Origin: Lentisphaeria bacterium
Lineage (GTDB): Bacteria; Verrucomicrobiota; Lentisphaeria; Victivallales; UBA1829
Length of the DNA: 64,000 bases
NCBI GenBank assembly: GCA_003526375.1
Contig: DPDG01000034.1
Coordinates: 8,847 to 72,846, forward strand
Direction of reading: 5' to 3'
The translations under genes were made by a program, and so were the position numbers. The notes under the pieces are model-generated. The model was not told where the DNA came from. It did not search any database and saw only the letters and a list, made by a program, of their open reading frames with translations. This document shows, piece after piece, positions 39,552 to 47,563 of the stretch (its first letter is position 1; every line of letters starts with the position of its first letter).

Positions 39552-40133
39552 ATGAAAACGATCGGGAAAATTGCTCTGCTGGCTGTCACTCTTTTTGCAT
39601 TCGGTGCAACTGTGCAGGCTCAGGATGTCGGACAGAAAAACACCACGGGCAGGGTGATTGCCGATAAAATCATCATGTATATTCCAAACCGCATCGTGGA
39701 TTTCTTTGATATCTTTTCATTGGAATTCGGTTCCGGTGCGACCGCAAAGCTCGGGGTTCGCGCGACACATGCGTTCGGCATCGGCGCCGGCGTGGGTCCG
39801 TCCGGCAAAGTCGTGAAAGGATTCAACCGCACTTACGGTTTTGCTCTGGACGATGGCTGGCAGGCATATTTTCTTGCGATGGGAAAAGGCGATCTGACAC
39901 GTGAATACACGATCGGCAATCTGCCCGATTTCTGGTATATTTACAGCGGTATGCAGATGCCGGATGAATCCATCTTTGCAGACAGGATCAAAGATTACTG
40001 GGCATTGGAAGTGGAAGCCGCGGCGCTGATTGATGTCAAATTCGGACTCCATCCCCTCAACATTGCGGATTTCATTACCGGTATTTTCTTCTACGATCTG
40101 CTCGGCAATGATTACAAGCTGGTCGCGGACTGA
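39552..40133 (+). CDS. secreted protein of unknown function
   Basis: A 193-residue exported protein with a clear signal peptide (MKTIGKIALLAVTLFAFGATVQAQ). The mature part is glycine-rich and beta-prone (SLEFGSGATAKLGVRATHAFGIGAGVG, in parts) and ends in FGLHPLNIADFITGIFFYDLLGND, a pattern I have no name for. The alternation suggests a small outer-membrane or periplasmic beta protein. GGAGGAATT precedes the ATG at 39552. It is monocistronic, with its own promoter and a strong terminator directly behind. Confidence 0.7.
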   Translation: MKTIGKIALLAVTLFAFGATVQAQDVGQKNTTGRVIADKIIMYIPNRIVDFFDIFSLEFGSGATAKLGVRATHAFGIGAGVGPSGKVVKGFNRTYGFALDDGWQAYFLAMGKGDLTREYTIGNLPDFWYIYSGMQMPDESIFADRIKDYWALEVEAAALIDVKFGLHPLNIADFITGIFFYDLLGNDYKLVAD

Positions 40134-40146
40134 GCGGTTTTTGAAG

Positions 40147-40172
40147 AATGCTCCTGAAAAGGAGCATTTTTT
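40147..40172 (+). terminator. intrinsic terminator of the secreted protein gene
   Basis: AATGCTCCT (40147-40155) pairs with AGGAGCATT (40160-40168) across a GAAA tetraloop and runs into TTTTTT. Confidence 0.9.
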
Positions 40173-40193
40173 GTGTACCGAGGAGGGATTTTC

Positions 40194-40592
40194 ATGAATG
40201 TGGAGAAAGAGGATCTTTCAGCCTTTCAATGCAGAAGATGCGGTGCATGCTGCAAATGGGAGGGACCGGTCCGCGTCACGGAACAGGAGATTGATGCGAT
40301 TGCGGACTATCTGGGAATTGAACTTCAGCGTTTTATCCGTGACTATACTTATCTGACTCCGGACCGCCGTTCCCTGTCTTTGCTTGAGAAGGAGGACGGT
40401 TCCTGTTTTTATTATGATGACCGCCGGAAATGTTGTTTGATTAATCCGGTCAAGCCCAAACAGTGCCGCGATTTTCCTTATCGCTGGAATTTTTCCGGCT
40501 GGCGCATGTTCTGTGCCGGAGCGGGGAATTTGAAAAACAGGAAAACAGTGAATCTTTTTCATTCAGATTCACTGTTTTTAACAGCGATGTGA
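40194..40592 (+). CDS. YkgJ-type cysteine cluster protein
   Basis: A 132-residue protein of the YkgJ/CxxCxxCC family, thought to bind zinc or an Fe-S cluster. The cysteines are C13-C16-C19-C20 (FQCRRCGACC) followed by C71, C80-C81 and C91 (PKQCRDFPYRW). The start at 40194 follows AGGAGG and is only 22 nt after the previous terminator. The last 20 codons (KNRKTVNLFHSDSLFLTAM) are encoded by a transcription terminator hairpin and are probably not conserved. The family is often found near uncharacterised methyltransferases or flagellar genes; here there is no informative neighbour. Confidence 0.82.
   Translation: MNVEKEDLSAFQCRRCGACCKWEGPVRVTEQEIDAIADYLGIELQRFIRDYTYLTPDRRSLSLLEKEDGSCFYYDDRRKCCLINPVKPKQCRDFPYRWNFSGWRMFCAGAGNLKNRKTVNLFHSDSLFLTAM
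40542..40579. terminator. bidirectional terminator overlapping the end of the YkgJ-type gene
   Basis: A 14-bp perfect stem (AAAACAGTGAATCT, 40542-40555, with AGATTCACTGTTTT, 40565-40578) with T run on the right and A run on the left. It also lies downstream of the convergent ankyrin gene ending at 40612. The plus-strand stop codon comes 11 nt after the T run. Confidence 0.85.
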
Positions 40593-40611
40593 TTCTGCTT
40601 GTTTGGGGGAG

Positions 40612-42054
40612 TTATTTCTGAAGCAGCTTCCGTGAGTTTCCCTGCACATAATCAAGTACAGTTTTGCCTTTTTTGTTTTTTATATCTGTTTTTGCGCCAT
40701 TTTTCAGCAATAATTCGACAACAACAGCGTCATTTCTGCCAGCAGCCAAAAAAAGAGGTGTTTCCCCTTTCTTATTCTGCTTGTTGACATCGGCATTCTT
40801 TGCCAACAGCGCTTTGACTGCCACAAGATTGCGGCAACGGGTAGCGTAATGCAACGGGGTATTGCTGAACATATCCGTAGAATTGGGGTTTGCTCCTTTT
40901 TCAAGGAGATAACGTGCCGGCTCGCCATCACGGAAGTTTTCAATGGCGAAATGCAAAATTTTCATGCCTTTGTCCATCACATGGGTTTCCAGGTCAACGC
41001 CGGAGGCAATCAGAAAATCACGCATTGCGTTTTTTCTTAAAGCCAGAACCAAAGGAGTGGTCCCGTCTTTACGTTTGACATTCAAATCAGCTTTTTTCCT
41101 GATAAGTGCTTTCAACAGCGGAATATCGCCCCGCTGGGCGGCAAGCAAAACCGGACAGTTGCCGTCATTGTCTTTCAGATTGGGATCGGCACCAAATTTG
41201 TCAAGCAACAAGTTAACGGTTTGGGCATTGTTTGCCTCAATCGCCAGAAACAATGGAGTCCGTCCATATTTATCCCGGAGATTCGGATTTGCTTTCTTTT
41301 CTCCAAGAGCATCAACGACATAAGCGGCTTCTTTCTGATGGGCACGAAACGCAGCGGCAATATGCATGGCGGAATTGCCGTCTCTATCCTGAATATCCGG
41401 TTTGATTTCGGGAATGACGAGCATTGATGCCGGAATGCGCGGATCCGTTGCGGTGAACTGCCGGATGCAAAGCATCAATGCCGTCTCTCCCTGCTTATTC
41501 TGCGCATTGACATCCGGCTTTGCATTGAATATGGCACTGATGACTTTTGGATTGTAGCTGCCGGAACTATTGACAAGCATGAAAGGCGTTGTGCCGCTGT
41601 TGTCCTTTGCATTGACATCGGCTCCATTTTTCAGCAGCAGAGTGATGATTTCCGGTTTTGGGGCTTTTCCACGGCAGGCAAAGTGCAAAACCTGATTTTG
41701 CGATTTATCTGTTGCTCTGATGTCGGCTTTCCCTGCAAGCAGTTTTTCTACTGCCGCCGTATTCCGGGCGCTTACGGCATGATGCAGCGGAGTCATCCCG
41801 CTTCCATCCATTGCTTCAATATCGGAACCTTTCTTTAATAACAGGGGAATCAGTTCGGCATTGTCAAGAGCCGCCCAGTGAAGCACGGTTCGGTTGAAAC
41901 TGTCTGTTGCCTCCAAATCCGCATCGCCAGCTTCCACCAGACTCTTTACCTGTCCATACTTTCCCCGCTGCATCAGAAGCGGAAGGTTCTCCACTCCGTA
42001 CAGAGAAATGCCAATGGCCAGCCAGCAACCCAATCCTGATAAAATTCGTTTCAT
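40612..42054 (-). CDS. secreted ankyrin-repeat protein
   Basis: A 480-residue protein with a signal peptide (MKRILSGLGCWLAIGISLYG) and about 12 or 13 ankyrin repeats filling the rest (for example TVLHWAALDNAELIPLLLKKG, in parts; TPLHHAVSARNTAAVEKLLAG; TPLFLAIEANNAQTVNLLL; TPLHYATRCRNLVAVKALLAK). The repeats keep the TPLHxA and LLxxGAD consensus, so they should fold as a protein-binding solenoid outside the cytoplasm. There is no transmembrane segment or catalytic domain. The ATG at 42054 is the only credible start although its ribosome site is weak. It is the last gene of the 40612-45102 block. Confidence 0.85.
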   Translation of the reverse strand: MKRILSGLGCWLAIGISLYGVENLPLLMQRGKYGQVKSLVEAGDADLEATDSFNRTVLHWAALDNAELIPLLLKKGSDIEAMDGSGMTPLHHAVSARNTAAVEKLLAGKADIRATDKSQNQVLHFACRGKAPKPEIITLLLKNGADVNAKDNSGTTPFMLVNSSGSYNPKVISAIFNAKPDVNAQNKQGETALMLCIRQFTATDPRIPASMLVIPEIKPDIQDRDGNSAMHIAAAFRAHQKEAAYVVDALGEKKANPNLRDKYGRTPLFLAIEANNAQTVNLLLDKFGADPNLKDNDGNCPVLLAAQRGDIPLLKALIRKKADLNVKRKDGTTPLVLALRKNAMRDFLIASGVDLETHVMDKGMKILHFAIENFRDGEPARYLLEKGANPNSTDMFSNTPLHYATRCRNLVAVKALLAKNADVNKQNKKGETPLFLAAGRNDAVVVELLLKNGAKTDIKNKKGKTVLDYVQGNSRKLLQK

Positions 42055-42082
42055 GACAGTATTGATTTCCGTGTTTCGTCTT

Positions 42083-42125
42083 AAAAACCGAGACTGATTC
42101 TTTTCCAAAATCAGTTCCGGTTTTT
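42083..42125 (-). terminator. intrinsic terminator behind the IYRG-repeat protein gene
   Basis: AAAAACCG-AGACTGATT and AATCAGTTCCGGTTTTT form a long stem with one mismatch zone, ending in T runs on both strands. It lies just after the stop at 42143 and before the ankyrin gene. Confidence 0.75.
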
Positions 42126-42142
42126 CGATAGAGTCAAGAAGA

Positions 42143-42718
42143 CTATTTCGTTAATTCTACCGCCATAAACAGTAGCCGGGAACTGGTGAAGTTTCCGGTG
42201 TATGTCAGCAGGCAGTCCTTGGCATCGGTTGAATTACCGCGATATATCTTGTTGTTTTTGATGGTGTAAAGCACCTCTCCCGGCACATATTTTAAGTCTT
42301 TCAGCACGTTATATTCGGTAATGATCGTAATACCGCCGGCTTCGCGCTTTTCCTCCGTATCTTTGAAAGTAACGAAACCGTCGTAGATTACGGCTTCAAG
42401 GACATTGCCGCGCTGCGTTTTCGTTTCGATAAGCGTTCCCAAACAGTCTTTCTTGTCAACGGAAAAACCTTTATAAATTCTGTTTCCCATCAGGCGATAA
42501 AGTCCTGTCCCATATGCCGGTTTCAAATCCTTGCTGACTACATTTCCCGGATGATTGTAAAGGAGCTGCGTCCGTGCTACGTCACTGTAAAACTTTCCAC
42601 CCTGATAGTAACAGATAATATCTTTTCCCTGTCTGGAATCGCCACGATAAATGGTTTCTGCCGCAAAGCATCCCAGCATGAGACCACAGAACAAAGCAAG
42701 CGTAAGACCCTTTTTCAT
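42143..42718 (-). CDS. secreted or lipid-anchored IYRG-repeat protein
   Basis: A 191-residue exported protein (MKKGLTLALFCGLMLGCFA, with C17 as a possible lipid site). It is built on an internal repeat: IYRGDSRQGKDII at 23-35, IYKGFSVDKKDCL at 81-93, a partial IYDGFVTFKD at 111-120 and IYRGNSTDAKDCL at 158-170. Two copies are preceded by LYRLMGNR or LYTIKNNK. The repeat has the form I-Y-x-G-x-S-x3-K-D-x-L and probably makes a beta-hairpin each time. I do not know this family. The gene follows the DUF805 gene by 32 bp in the block of envelope proteins. Confidence 0.7.
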   Translation of the reverse strand: MKKGLTLALFCGLMLGCFAAETIYRGDSRQGKDIICYYQGGKFYSDVARTQLLYNHPGNVVSKDLKPAYGTGLYRLMGNRIYKGFSVDKKDCLGTLIETKTQRGNVLEAVIYDGFVTFKDTEEKREAGGITIITEYNVLKDLKYVPGEVLYTIKNNKIYRGNSTDAKDCLLTYTGNFTSSRLLFMAVELTK

Positions 42719-42750
42719 TTTTTCTCCAAAGTATGTTTTTTAATGGTTTT

Positions 42751-43101
42751 TCAGTTGATTGTCGGTCCAAACTTATTCTCTCCCTTGTCGCCTTCCGGAA
42801 TGCACATGATCAGGAGAATCAAAGTTCCAATCAGAGGGATGAGGCTGACGAGAATCATCCAGCCGGATTTGTTTCTGTCATGGAGTCGCCGCGCAGTCAC
42901 GCCAAGCGTTGGCAGCAGCATTCCCAAGGCCCAGACCAGTCCGAGGATTCCGCCGATTTTGGGAACGAATCCCAAAATGGTATTAACGATGAACACTGCC
43001 AGAAAGAAAAGCCAGAATTCCGCCCGTCCGGCACGGCCGTTAAAGCAGAAATATTTCTTTGTTACGATGTTGATGAAGTTTCCGATCAGTTTCTGAGGCA
43101 T
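42751..43101 (-). CDS. DUF805 membrane protein
   Basis: A 116-residue inner-membrane protein of the DUF805 (YhaH-like) family. The family signature is complete: FNGRAGRAEFWLFFLAVFI, ARRLHDRNKSGWMILVSLIP and IPEGDKGENKFGP, with about three or four hydrophobic helices between. In other bacteria the proteins are of unknown role, sometimes linked with envelope stress. It lies 35 bp after the small lipoprotein gene and probably shares its transcript. Confidence 0.92.
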   Translation of the reverse strand: MPQKLIGNFINIVTKKYFCFNGRAGRAEFWLFFLAVFIVNTILGFVPKIGGILGLVWALGMLLPTLGVTARRLHDRNKSGWMILVSLIPLIGTLILLIMCIPEGDKGENKFGPTIN

Positions 43102-43136
43102 AATTGTTTTTCCTTATCTTGAAAGATATTCTTTGT

Positions 43137-43313
43137 TTAGAAGGATTCTATAATAAAATCGACAAGAGCTTCACTGAAACGCTCTGCCGCCTGTTGCTGC
43201 CGGTATTCCCGTTTTTTCTGTTCTTCCGGGGTTGTTGCACAGCCTGCCGCTGACAGCATCGCGGCAAGCAGTACGGAACCGATTCCCAAACGAACGATTC
43301 CGCTGTTCCTCAT
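43137..43313 (-). CDS. small lipoprotein, 58 residues
   Basis: A short gene easily missed because of its size. The product begins MRNSGIVRLGIGSVLLAAML and has a lipobox-like SAAGC at residues 21-25, so it should be exported and lipidated at C25. The mature part is only 34 residues, mostly charged and helical (EEQKKREYRQQQAAERFSEA), ending DFIIESF. The ATG at 43313 overlaps the stop of the beta-helix gene as ATGA (43310-43313), the same coupling seen repeatedly in this genome. Small charged lipoproteins of this kind often tether or regulate envelope partners; the partner is unknown. Confidence 0.65.
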   Translation of the reverse strand: MRNSGIVRLGIGSVLLAAMLSAAGCATTPEEQKKREYRQQQAAERFSEALVDFIIESF

Positions 43314-44629
43314 TGTCTCACCTGAAGAGGCTTCTGGGCCCCGACACCTTGAACTGCGCCGAAAAATTTGATTGCGCTTTCAAAGGGATAGGGATTGGCG
43401 AACATGGACACTTTTGAGGTGATCTTTCCCTGTTTGTTCAATCCGAGGGCTGCGCGGAACTGGTTCATCGGCGAATTTTCATCGTAATCGACCTTTTCGG
43501 AATAGGTGGCATTCAGGAATGCTTCCAGATATTTCGTGTCGATGACGCCTTTGAACAGTGCCGGGTCTTTCAGACCGATATTGTCTTTGACACTCACCAT
43601 GCCGTCCACGTCGCCAAGATCGTCAAAGCCGTCATCTTCGACTTTCATGAACTTGATGGACGGGCTGATGGTAACAGTGACATCGGCGGTCTTGTTGAGA
43701 AAGAACGTATTATTTTCCAGTTCGACTTTTTTTGTCTTGTCGCTGCCCTTGGTATTGTCGAAACCGGACATGGTGTTCAAACCGATGATATTGTGGTGGA
43801 TGTTGGTTGACATATTGGCATTCGCCCGCACTCCGAAGCCCATGTCTTCAAAGGCTTTTGTCCGGGTCCATGTGAAAAGCAGCGTATTGTTGGCAAATTC
43901 AAAATCCACCATTCCCGGTTTTCCATTGGTGCTTCTTACATCCGCACCCATCATGCGGTTGCCGATGAATACATTGTTCACGATTCTGACTTTGCCGGAG
44001 AAATGACCGTTGAGAACGGCATAATTTCCCCCGTTGAGGAAAAGGCAGTTCCGGATCGTGAAAGTACCGTCCGTTTCCGCATTGAGCAGGGCTTTGTCAA
44101 TGGAGGGATACTTTGTGGTTCCCCTGGCTGGCGGAATTGTCAACATTCCGTGTTCAAACCCCTCCGGCTTGCCTTCCCTGGGATGATAGCTGTTTGCCAG
44201 TGTGTGGTCGAAGATGAAACCATCAATCAGAATATTGGAGTTTTTACCGAACTTGCGGGTCTTGATGGTCAATGTGCCGAAGATCGGCTTTGTCGTGTTC
44301 TGTGCGTTGGATGGACGCAGCATCGTGTGGTAAACAAGAGGGTCCCTGGCTGAAAAATCGGCATTGTAGCCTCCGATCAGGTTCACGGGTTTATCCATAT
44401 TGATCCAGCCGCATGACATTTTTCCGGGATAATTTCCCGCTGCAATGTGGAGAGTATCGCCGGGGGCGGCTTTTTCAATGGCTTTCCAAATGTTTTTAAA
44501 CGGCGCTTCTCTGGTTCCCTGATTCCTGTTTTTCCCGGTTGCCAGAGAGACATACCAGTCTGCAGCCATACTCTGGAAGGTGAAAGTCAGGAGTATTCCT
44601 GATAAAAGCCCCAGTTTTGCATATTTCAT
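43310..44629 (-). CDS. secreted right-handed beta-helix protein (DUF1565-like)
   Basis: A 439-residue exported protein with signal peptide (MKYAKLGLLSGILLTFTFQSMA). The mature start WYVSLATGKNRNQGTREAPFKNI (in parts) and AAPGDTLHIAAGNY is the DUF1565 opening, followed by beta-helix coils (ILIDGFIFDH, FTIRNCLFLNGGNY, VRIVNNVFIGNRM, VDFEFANNTLLF). The family includes polysaccharide lyases and surface proteins; no lyase arginine or calcium site can be assigned with confidence. It is first in the run with the small lipoprotein and DUF805 protein, after a terminator that separates it from the lipoprotein at 44701. Confidence 0.8.
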   Translation of the reverse strand: MKYAKLGLLSGILLTFTFQSMAADWYVSLATGKNRNQGTREAPFKNIWKAIEKAAPGDTLHIAAGNYPGKMSCGWINMDKPVNLIGGYNADFSARDPLVYHTMLRPSNAQNTTKPIFGTLTIKTRKFGKNSNILIDGFIFDHTLANSYHPREGKPEGFEHGMLTIPPARGTTKYPSIDKALLNAETDGTFTIRNCLFLNGGNYAVLNGHFSGKVRIVNNVFIGNRMMGADVRSTNGKPGMVDFEFANNTLLFTWTRTKAFEDMGFGVRANANMSTNIHHNIIGLNTMSGFDNTKGSDKTKKVELENNTFFLNKTADVTVTISPSIKFMKVEDDGFDDLGDVDGMVSVKDNIGLKDPALFKGVIDTKYLEAFLNATYSEKVDYDENSPMNQFRAALGLNKQGKITSKVSMFANPYPFESAIKFFGAVQGVGAQKPLQVRQ

Positions 44630-44641
44630 AGATTCACCTCA

Positions 44642-44684
44642 TAAAAACGGCCCGGCAATTGTGATAAAACAATCACCGAGCCGT
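44642..44684 (-). terminator. intrinsic terminator of the 133-residue lipoprotein gene
   Basis: On the minus strand ACGGCTCGG (44684-44676) pairs with CCGGGCCGT (44655-44647, one G-T pair), extended by GATTG/CAAT, followed by TTTTT. It separates the lipoprotein gene from the beta-helix gene. Confidence 0.8.
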
Positions 44685-44700
44685 AACGCAAAGGACGCTG

Positions 44701-45102
44701 TTATTTATTGAACTTAACCGCTGTTCCGGTCAGTGTCACTGTAACTTCGTTGATTCCGCAAATGTTCTTCATTGCATAATCCATCTTCACGTCAACCAGT
44801 TCCTGGGCGCCGGGAGCCTGTTTGAGGGCTTCCTTTTTGAGGGTTTCATAGGAAACGTCGCCGATATTGACGCAGGTGAAGTAGCTCATCAGTTTTGCAC
44901 TGGCTTTCACATCGCGTTTTACCACCGTATAGTCGTTACCGGCGATCGGCTGGAGGATTGCATTCGATGCGACTTCCGTATAGAAGTTCGGTCCTGCGGA
45001 GACCGGGGCGACTCCGCCGTTGTTGGTTGCGACTCCGGCACAACCGGACATCAGGAGAGCAACGGCAAATGCACTGCCGACGGCAAGAAGAGATCTTTTC
45101 AT
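44701..45102 (-). CDS. lipoprotein of unknown function
   Basis: A 133-residue lipoprotein: MKRSLLAVGSAFAVALLMSGC places the lipidated cysteine at 21. The mature part has IAGNDYTVVKRDVKASAKLM, a central CVNIGDVSYETLKKEALKQAPGA and ELVDVKMDY, an alpha/beta layout like small lipoproteins of the TRL and DUF6567 type (uncertain). AAAGGG lies 6 nt before the ATG at 45102; the ATG at 45117 is less well placed. It is transcribed alone, ending at the hairpin at 44642. Confidence 0.7.
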   Translation of the reverse strand: MKRSLLAVGSAFAVALLMSGCAGVATNNGGVAPVSAGPNFYTEVASNAILQPIAGNDYTVVKRDVKASAKLMSYFTCVNIGDVSYETLKKEALKQAPGAQELVDVKMDYAMKNICGINEVTVTLTGTAVKFNK

Positions 45103-45266
45103 TCTTTTCCCTTTCACTTTGGTTGTTGATAAAAGCCGAAACCATTCCAGCTTTCTCTAAAATAAAATAGCATCCTGTTTTTCAGGATTCAAGCTTTAAA
45201 ATAATAAAAAACATTATTTTTATTATCTTTATGCGGAATAATTTTTATTTTCAATGGGAAAAGCAC

Positions 45267-45295
45267 TTGTATTTCCAAGTCTTATGCACTATAAT
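45267..45295 (+). promoter_or_regulatory. promoter of the GntR-type gene with operator-like dyad
   Basis: TTGTAT (45267-45272) and TATAAT (45290-45295) with a 17-nt spacer, 16 nt before the ATG at 45312. ACTTG and CAAGT form an inverted repeat over the -35 (45265-45280), a possible autoregulatory site. Confidence 0.65.
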
Positions 45296-45311
45296 ATAAA
45301 AAGGAGATGAG

Positions 45312-46370
45312 ATGTCGCGCAGTGAGACATTCAAACCATTATACAGAACACTGGCTGATAGAATCAGTCAGGACATCATACACAGAAACCTGAAAAACGG
45401 TGATTTTTTCTGCACCCTGAAGGATTTGTGTGACGATTACGGGGTTTCCATCATAACCGTGCGCAAAGCGGTATCCCTTCTGGAGGGCAATGGTATTCTT
45501 TGTTGCAAGTCGGCGGCTGGCATTTATATTGCAAATCGTGATTTTCTGAATACGCTGAATACTTTCAACCGGATCATTCTGATTCCGCACCATCATTATA
45601 AAAGCCGTCTCAATCTGTTTTTTGAACTCCGTCTGAGCGCGTTGCTTCAGGCTTTTGCGGCGAGAGGATACATTGGTTTTCCGATTTACCGGGAAGATTT
45701 GAACTCGGAACGGATCAGTCTGCTGTCGGACCGGATTCATGGAGTGGTCGGCGGCAATACCATGTCCGGCGACCTGATTTCACGGAGAAACGCTTTGCCT
45801 CCTCTGCTGTTGCTGAACCCTCCCGGGAATATTACAGCATCAAAGAGGGCATGTCTATGCCGTTATGACTTCCGGCAGCAGTTTCTGGACTCATGCCGTT
45901 TCATAGAACGGCGGAACCCGCAAAAAATCATCCGCATTGTCACTGATCCGGCTTATCATCTGCCGGAGCTTGAAGACAGGATATCCTGCGGGATGCGGCA
46001 GTTCGACACTCCGCCGCTCGATCATGAGGAATCCGCCATTGAGACCGGCCGGCGGCTGGCCGGCGAGCTTTTCGATCATTCGGAAAACTGTTTTTTCTGG
46101 ATTACCGATGATTTCGTAGCATTTGGATTTCATGCCGTCTTTCTGGAGCGCGGGGTAAATCTGATTGCTGAAAAACGGATTCTCGCAAATGCCTCTCCGT
46201 CGCTGCCGATCGTGGAGGCGGTCGGTGTGCCGGTGATAGGTTTCTGCCCGACCAAAATCGGAACTGATGCCGCTTCGTTTTTCTGTGATTTCCTGGAAAC
46301 TGCCCCTGAAAAGCGTACCGGCGGGCTTCTGATGATTCAGCCCACCGCGAATCGTCCCGCACAGAATTGA
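45312..46370 (+). CDS. GntR-type regulator with diverged LacI-like sensor
   Basis: A 352-residue regulator. Residues 8-75 form a winged helix of the GntR kind (YRTLADRISQDIIHRNLKNGDFF, in parts; LCDDYGVSIITVRKAVSLLEGNGI). The rest resembles a degenerate LacI/GalR sensor (IILIPHHHYKSRLN, RIHGVVGGNTMSG, WITDDFVAFGFHAVFLERG). AAGGAG lies 5 nt from the ATG. It probably senses a ligand tied to the facing DUF4838 operon, whose last gene overlaps its 3' end by 34 bp on the opposite strand. Confidence 0.75.
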   Translation: MSRSETFKPLYRTLADRISQDIIHRNLKNGDFFCTLKDLCDDYGVSIITVRKAVSLLEGNGILCCKSAAGIYIANRDFLNTLNTFNRIILIPHHHYKSRLNLFFELRLSALLQAFAARGYIGFPIYREDLNSERISLLSDRIHGVVGGNTMSGDLISRRNALPPLLLLNPPGNITASKRACLCRYDFRQQFLDSCRFIERRNPQKIIRIVTDPAYHLPELEDRISCGMRQFDTPPLDHEESAIETGRRLAGELFDHSENCFFWITDDFVAFGFHAVFLERGVNLIAEKRILANASPSLPIVEAVGVPVIGFCPTKIGTDAASFFCDFLETAPEKRTGGLLMIQPTANRPAQN

Positions 46371-47563
46371 GCATCTCCGAGAATCATGATTCCATCGGGA
46401 GCATCGCTTTCCGCATGGAGCCCGAATATGCCGGACGGCTCCGAAACATTCAGCTGCCGCAGAGGATAATTCCGGTTCAGTTCGAAAAACTGAATTTCAG
46501 CAGCATTGTTCAGAATCCGGCACTTCACCTGTGCTTTCGGGGCGCCGGTCAGCAGAAGATACCCTGAAAAATGCCCGAAAAGCCCGGCGGGAAGATGGTA
46601 AAGCAGATTCTGCCCTGAGACGGAAAGCCCGAAAGAAAGCCCGCTTCTGAAATTCATTTCCGGAAAAGCCAGTGGCTGCCGTCCGCTCCCCGTGTAACAG
46701 CAGTTTTCTTCCAGCGAACGGAACCGGTAGGCGCCGTTTCCCCCAAGCGGCGGTTCATAGGGTTCCAGCTCTGTCACTGGAAACGGTTCCAGTGCATGGC
46801 GCCTGCACTGCGCCAGATGCAGAACGGTTGCCGTGGCATCTGCACAAAGCCGGACGGCGTTCCTGTACATGTCTGCCCTTTTTTCCTGTGCGGTGTTTTC
46901 GCCATTCCGGCAGGAAATCAGAATTTCCACACAGCTTTTCCGGGCCGCCCGAACTGTCCGGCAATATCGGGAATAGAGCCGGAGAGCCGCCTCCGGAACC
47001 GAGTTGCCGAGTGACCGGGCTTTTCCGGTGACATCCGGAATGTCCAGGCAGTCGAGTTGTGCAAGTTTCGCGGCAGGCGAAAAGTCGCTGATTCCAAGCC
47101 GGTCGAAGAAGAACAGGTCACAGCCACCGGGGCCTTCCAGCGCATGAACGCCGAAACAGGCGTCCTGGAGAACATGCAGCAAGACGCCGAGGTATTTCAT
47201 GGCTTCTGTTTCATTTCCATCCCTGAGCATGGTGGAACTCCTGTCGAAATAGTGGAGAAAAGCCGGCATGGCGGCATCATGATTTGCATTGGCAAAGGGA
47301 CAGGCGCGGCGGCAGTGTCCCTGTGCGTCGATCGTGTGGTAGCGGTACAGTTCCGCATACGAGGTATCCGGCAGATAGTGGAACCAGTTGCCGGAGGGGA
47401 GGCGGCAGTAGGGCGCAAGCTGTTCCGGAAATGTCATTGCGCGGTCGGGATAGAGACAGAATTCTTCCGTCAGCCGGAGACGCGGACCGGGGAGTTCCGG
47501 TACAAGCTTCAGTACGTTCTCTGTAATTCTGCGGTGTTGTGCGGATGCGGGCATCTGTGTCAT
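46337..47563 (-). CDS. zinc phospholipase C / S1-P1-like protein
   Basis: A 408-residue protein without an obvious signal peptide. The centre has KYLGVLLHVLQDACFGVHALEG with H130, D134 and H140; the spacing H-x3-D-x5-H is that of the zinc ligands of bacterial phosphatidylcholine phospholipase C. YPDRAMTFPEQL (38-49) and NWFHYLPD (59-66) lie where the family has further ligands. The remaining ligands and the carboxy-terminal beta region (from about 260) do not match known enzymes, so activity and substrate are open. Its start overlaps the DUF4838 stop as ATGA (47560-47563). Confidence 0.5.
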   Translation of the reverse strand: MTQMPASAQHRRITENVLKLVPELPGPRLRLTEEFCLYPDRAMTFPEQLAPYCRLPSGNWFHYLPDTSYAELYRYHTIDAQGHCRRACPFANANHDAAMPAFLHYFDRSSTMLRDGNETEAMKYLGVLLHVLQDACFGVHALEGPGGCDLFFFDRLGISDFSPAAKLAQLDCLDIPDVTGKARSLGNSVPEAALRLYSRYCRTVRAARKSCVEILISCRNGENTAQEKRADMYRNAVRLCADATATVLHLAQCRRHALEPFPVTELEPYEPPLGGNGAYRFRSLEENCCYTGSGRQPLAFPEMNFRSGLSFGLSVSGQNLLYHLPAGLFGHFSGYLLLTGAPKAQVKCRILNNAAEIQFFELNRNYPLRQLNVSEPSGIFGLHAESDAPDGIMILGDAQFCAGRFAVG

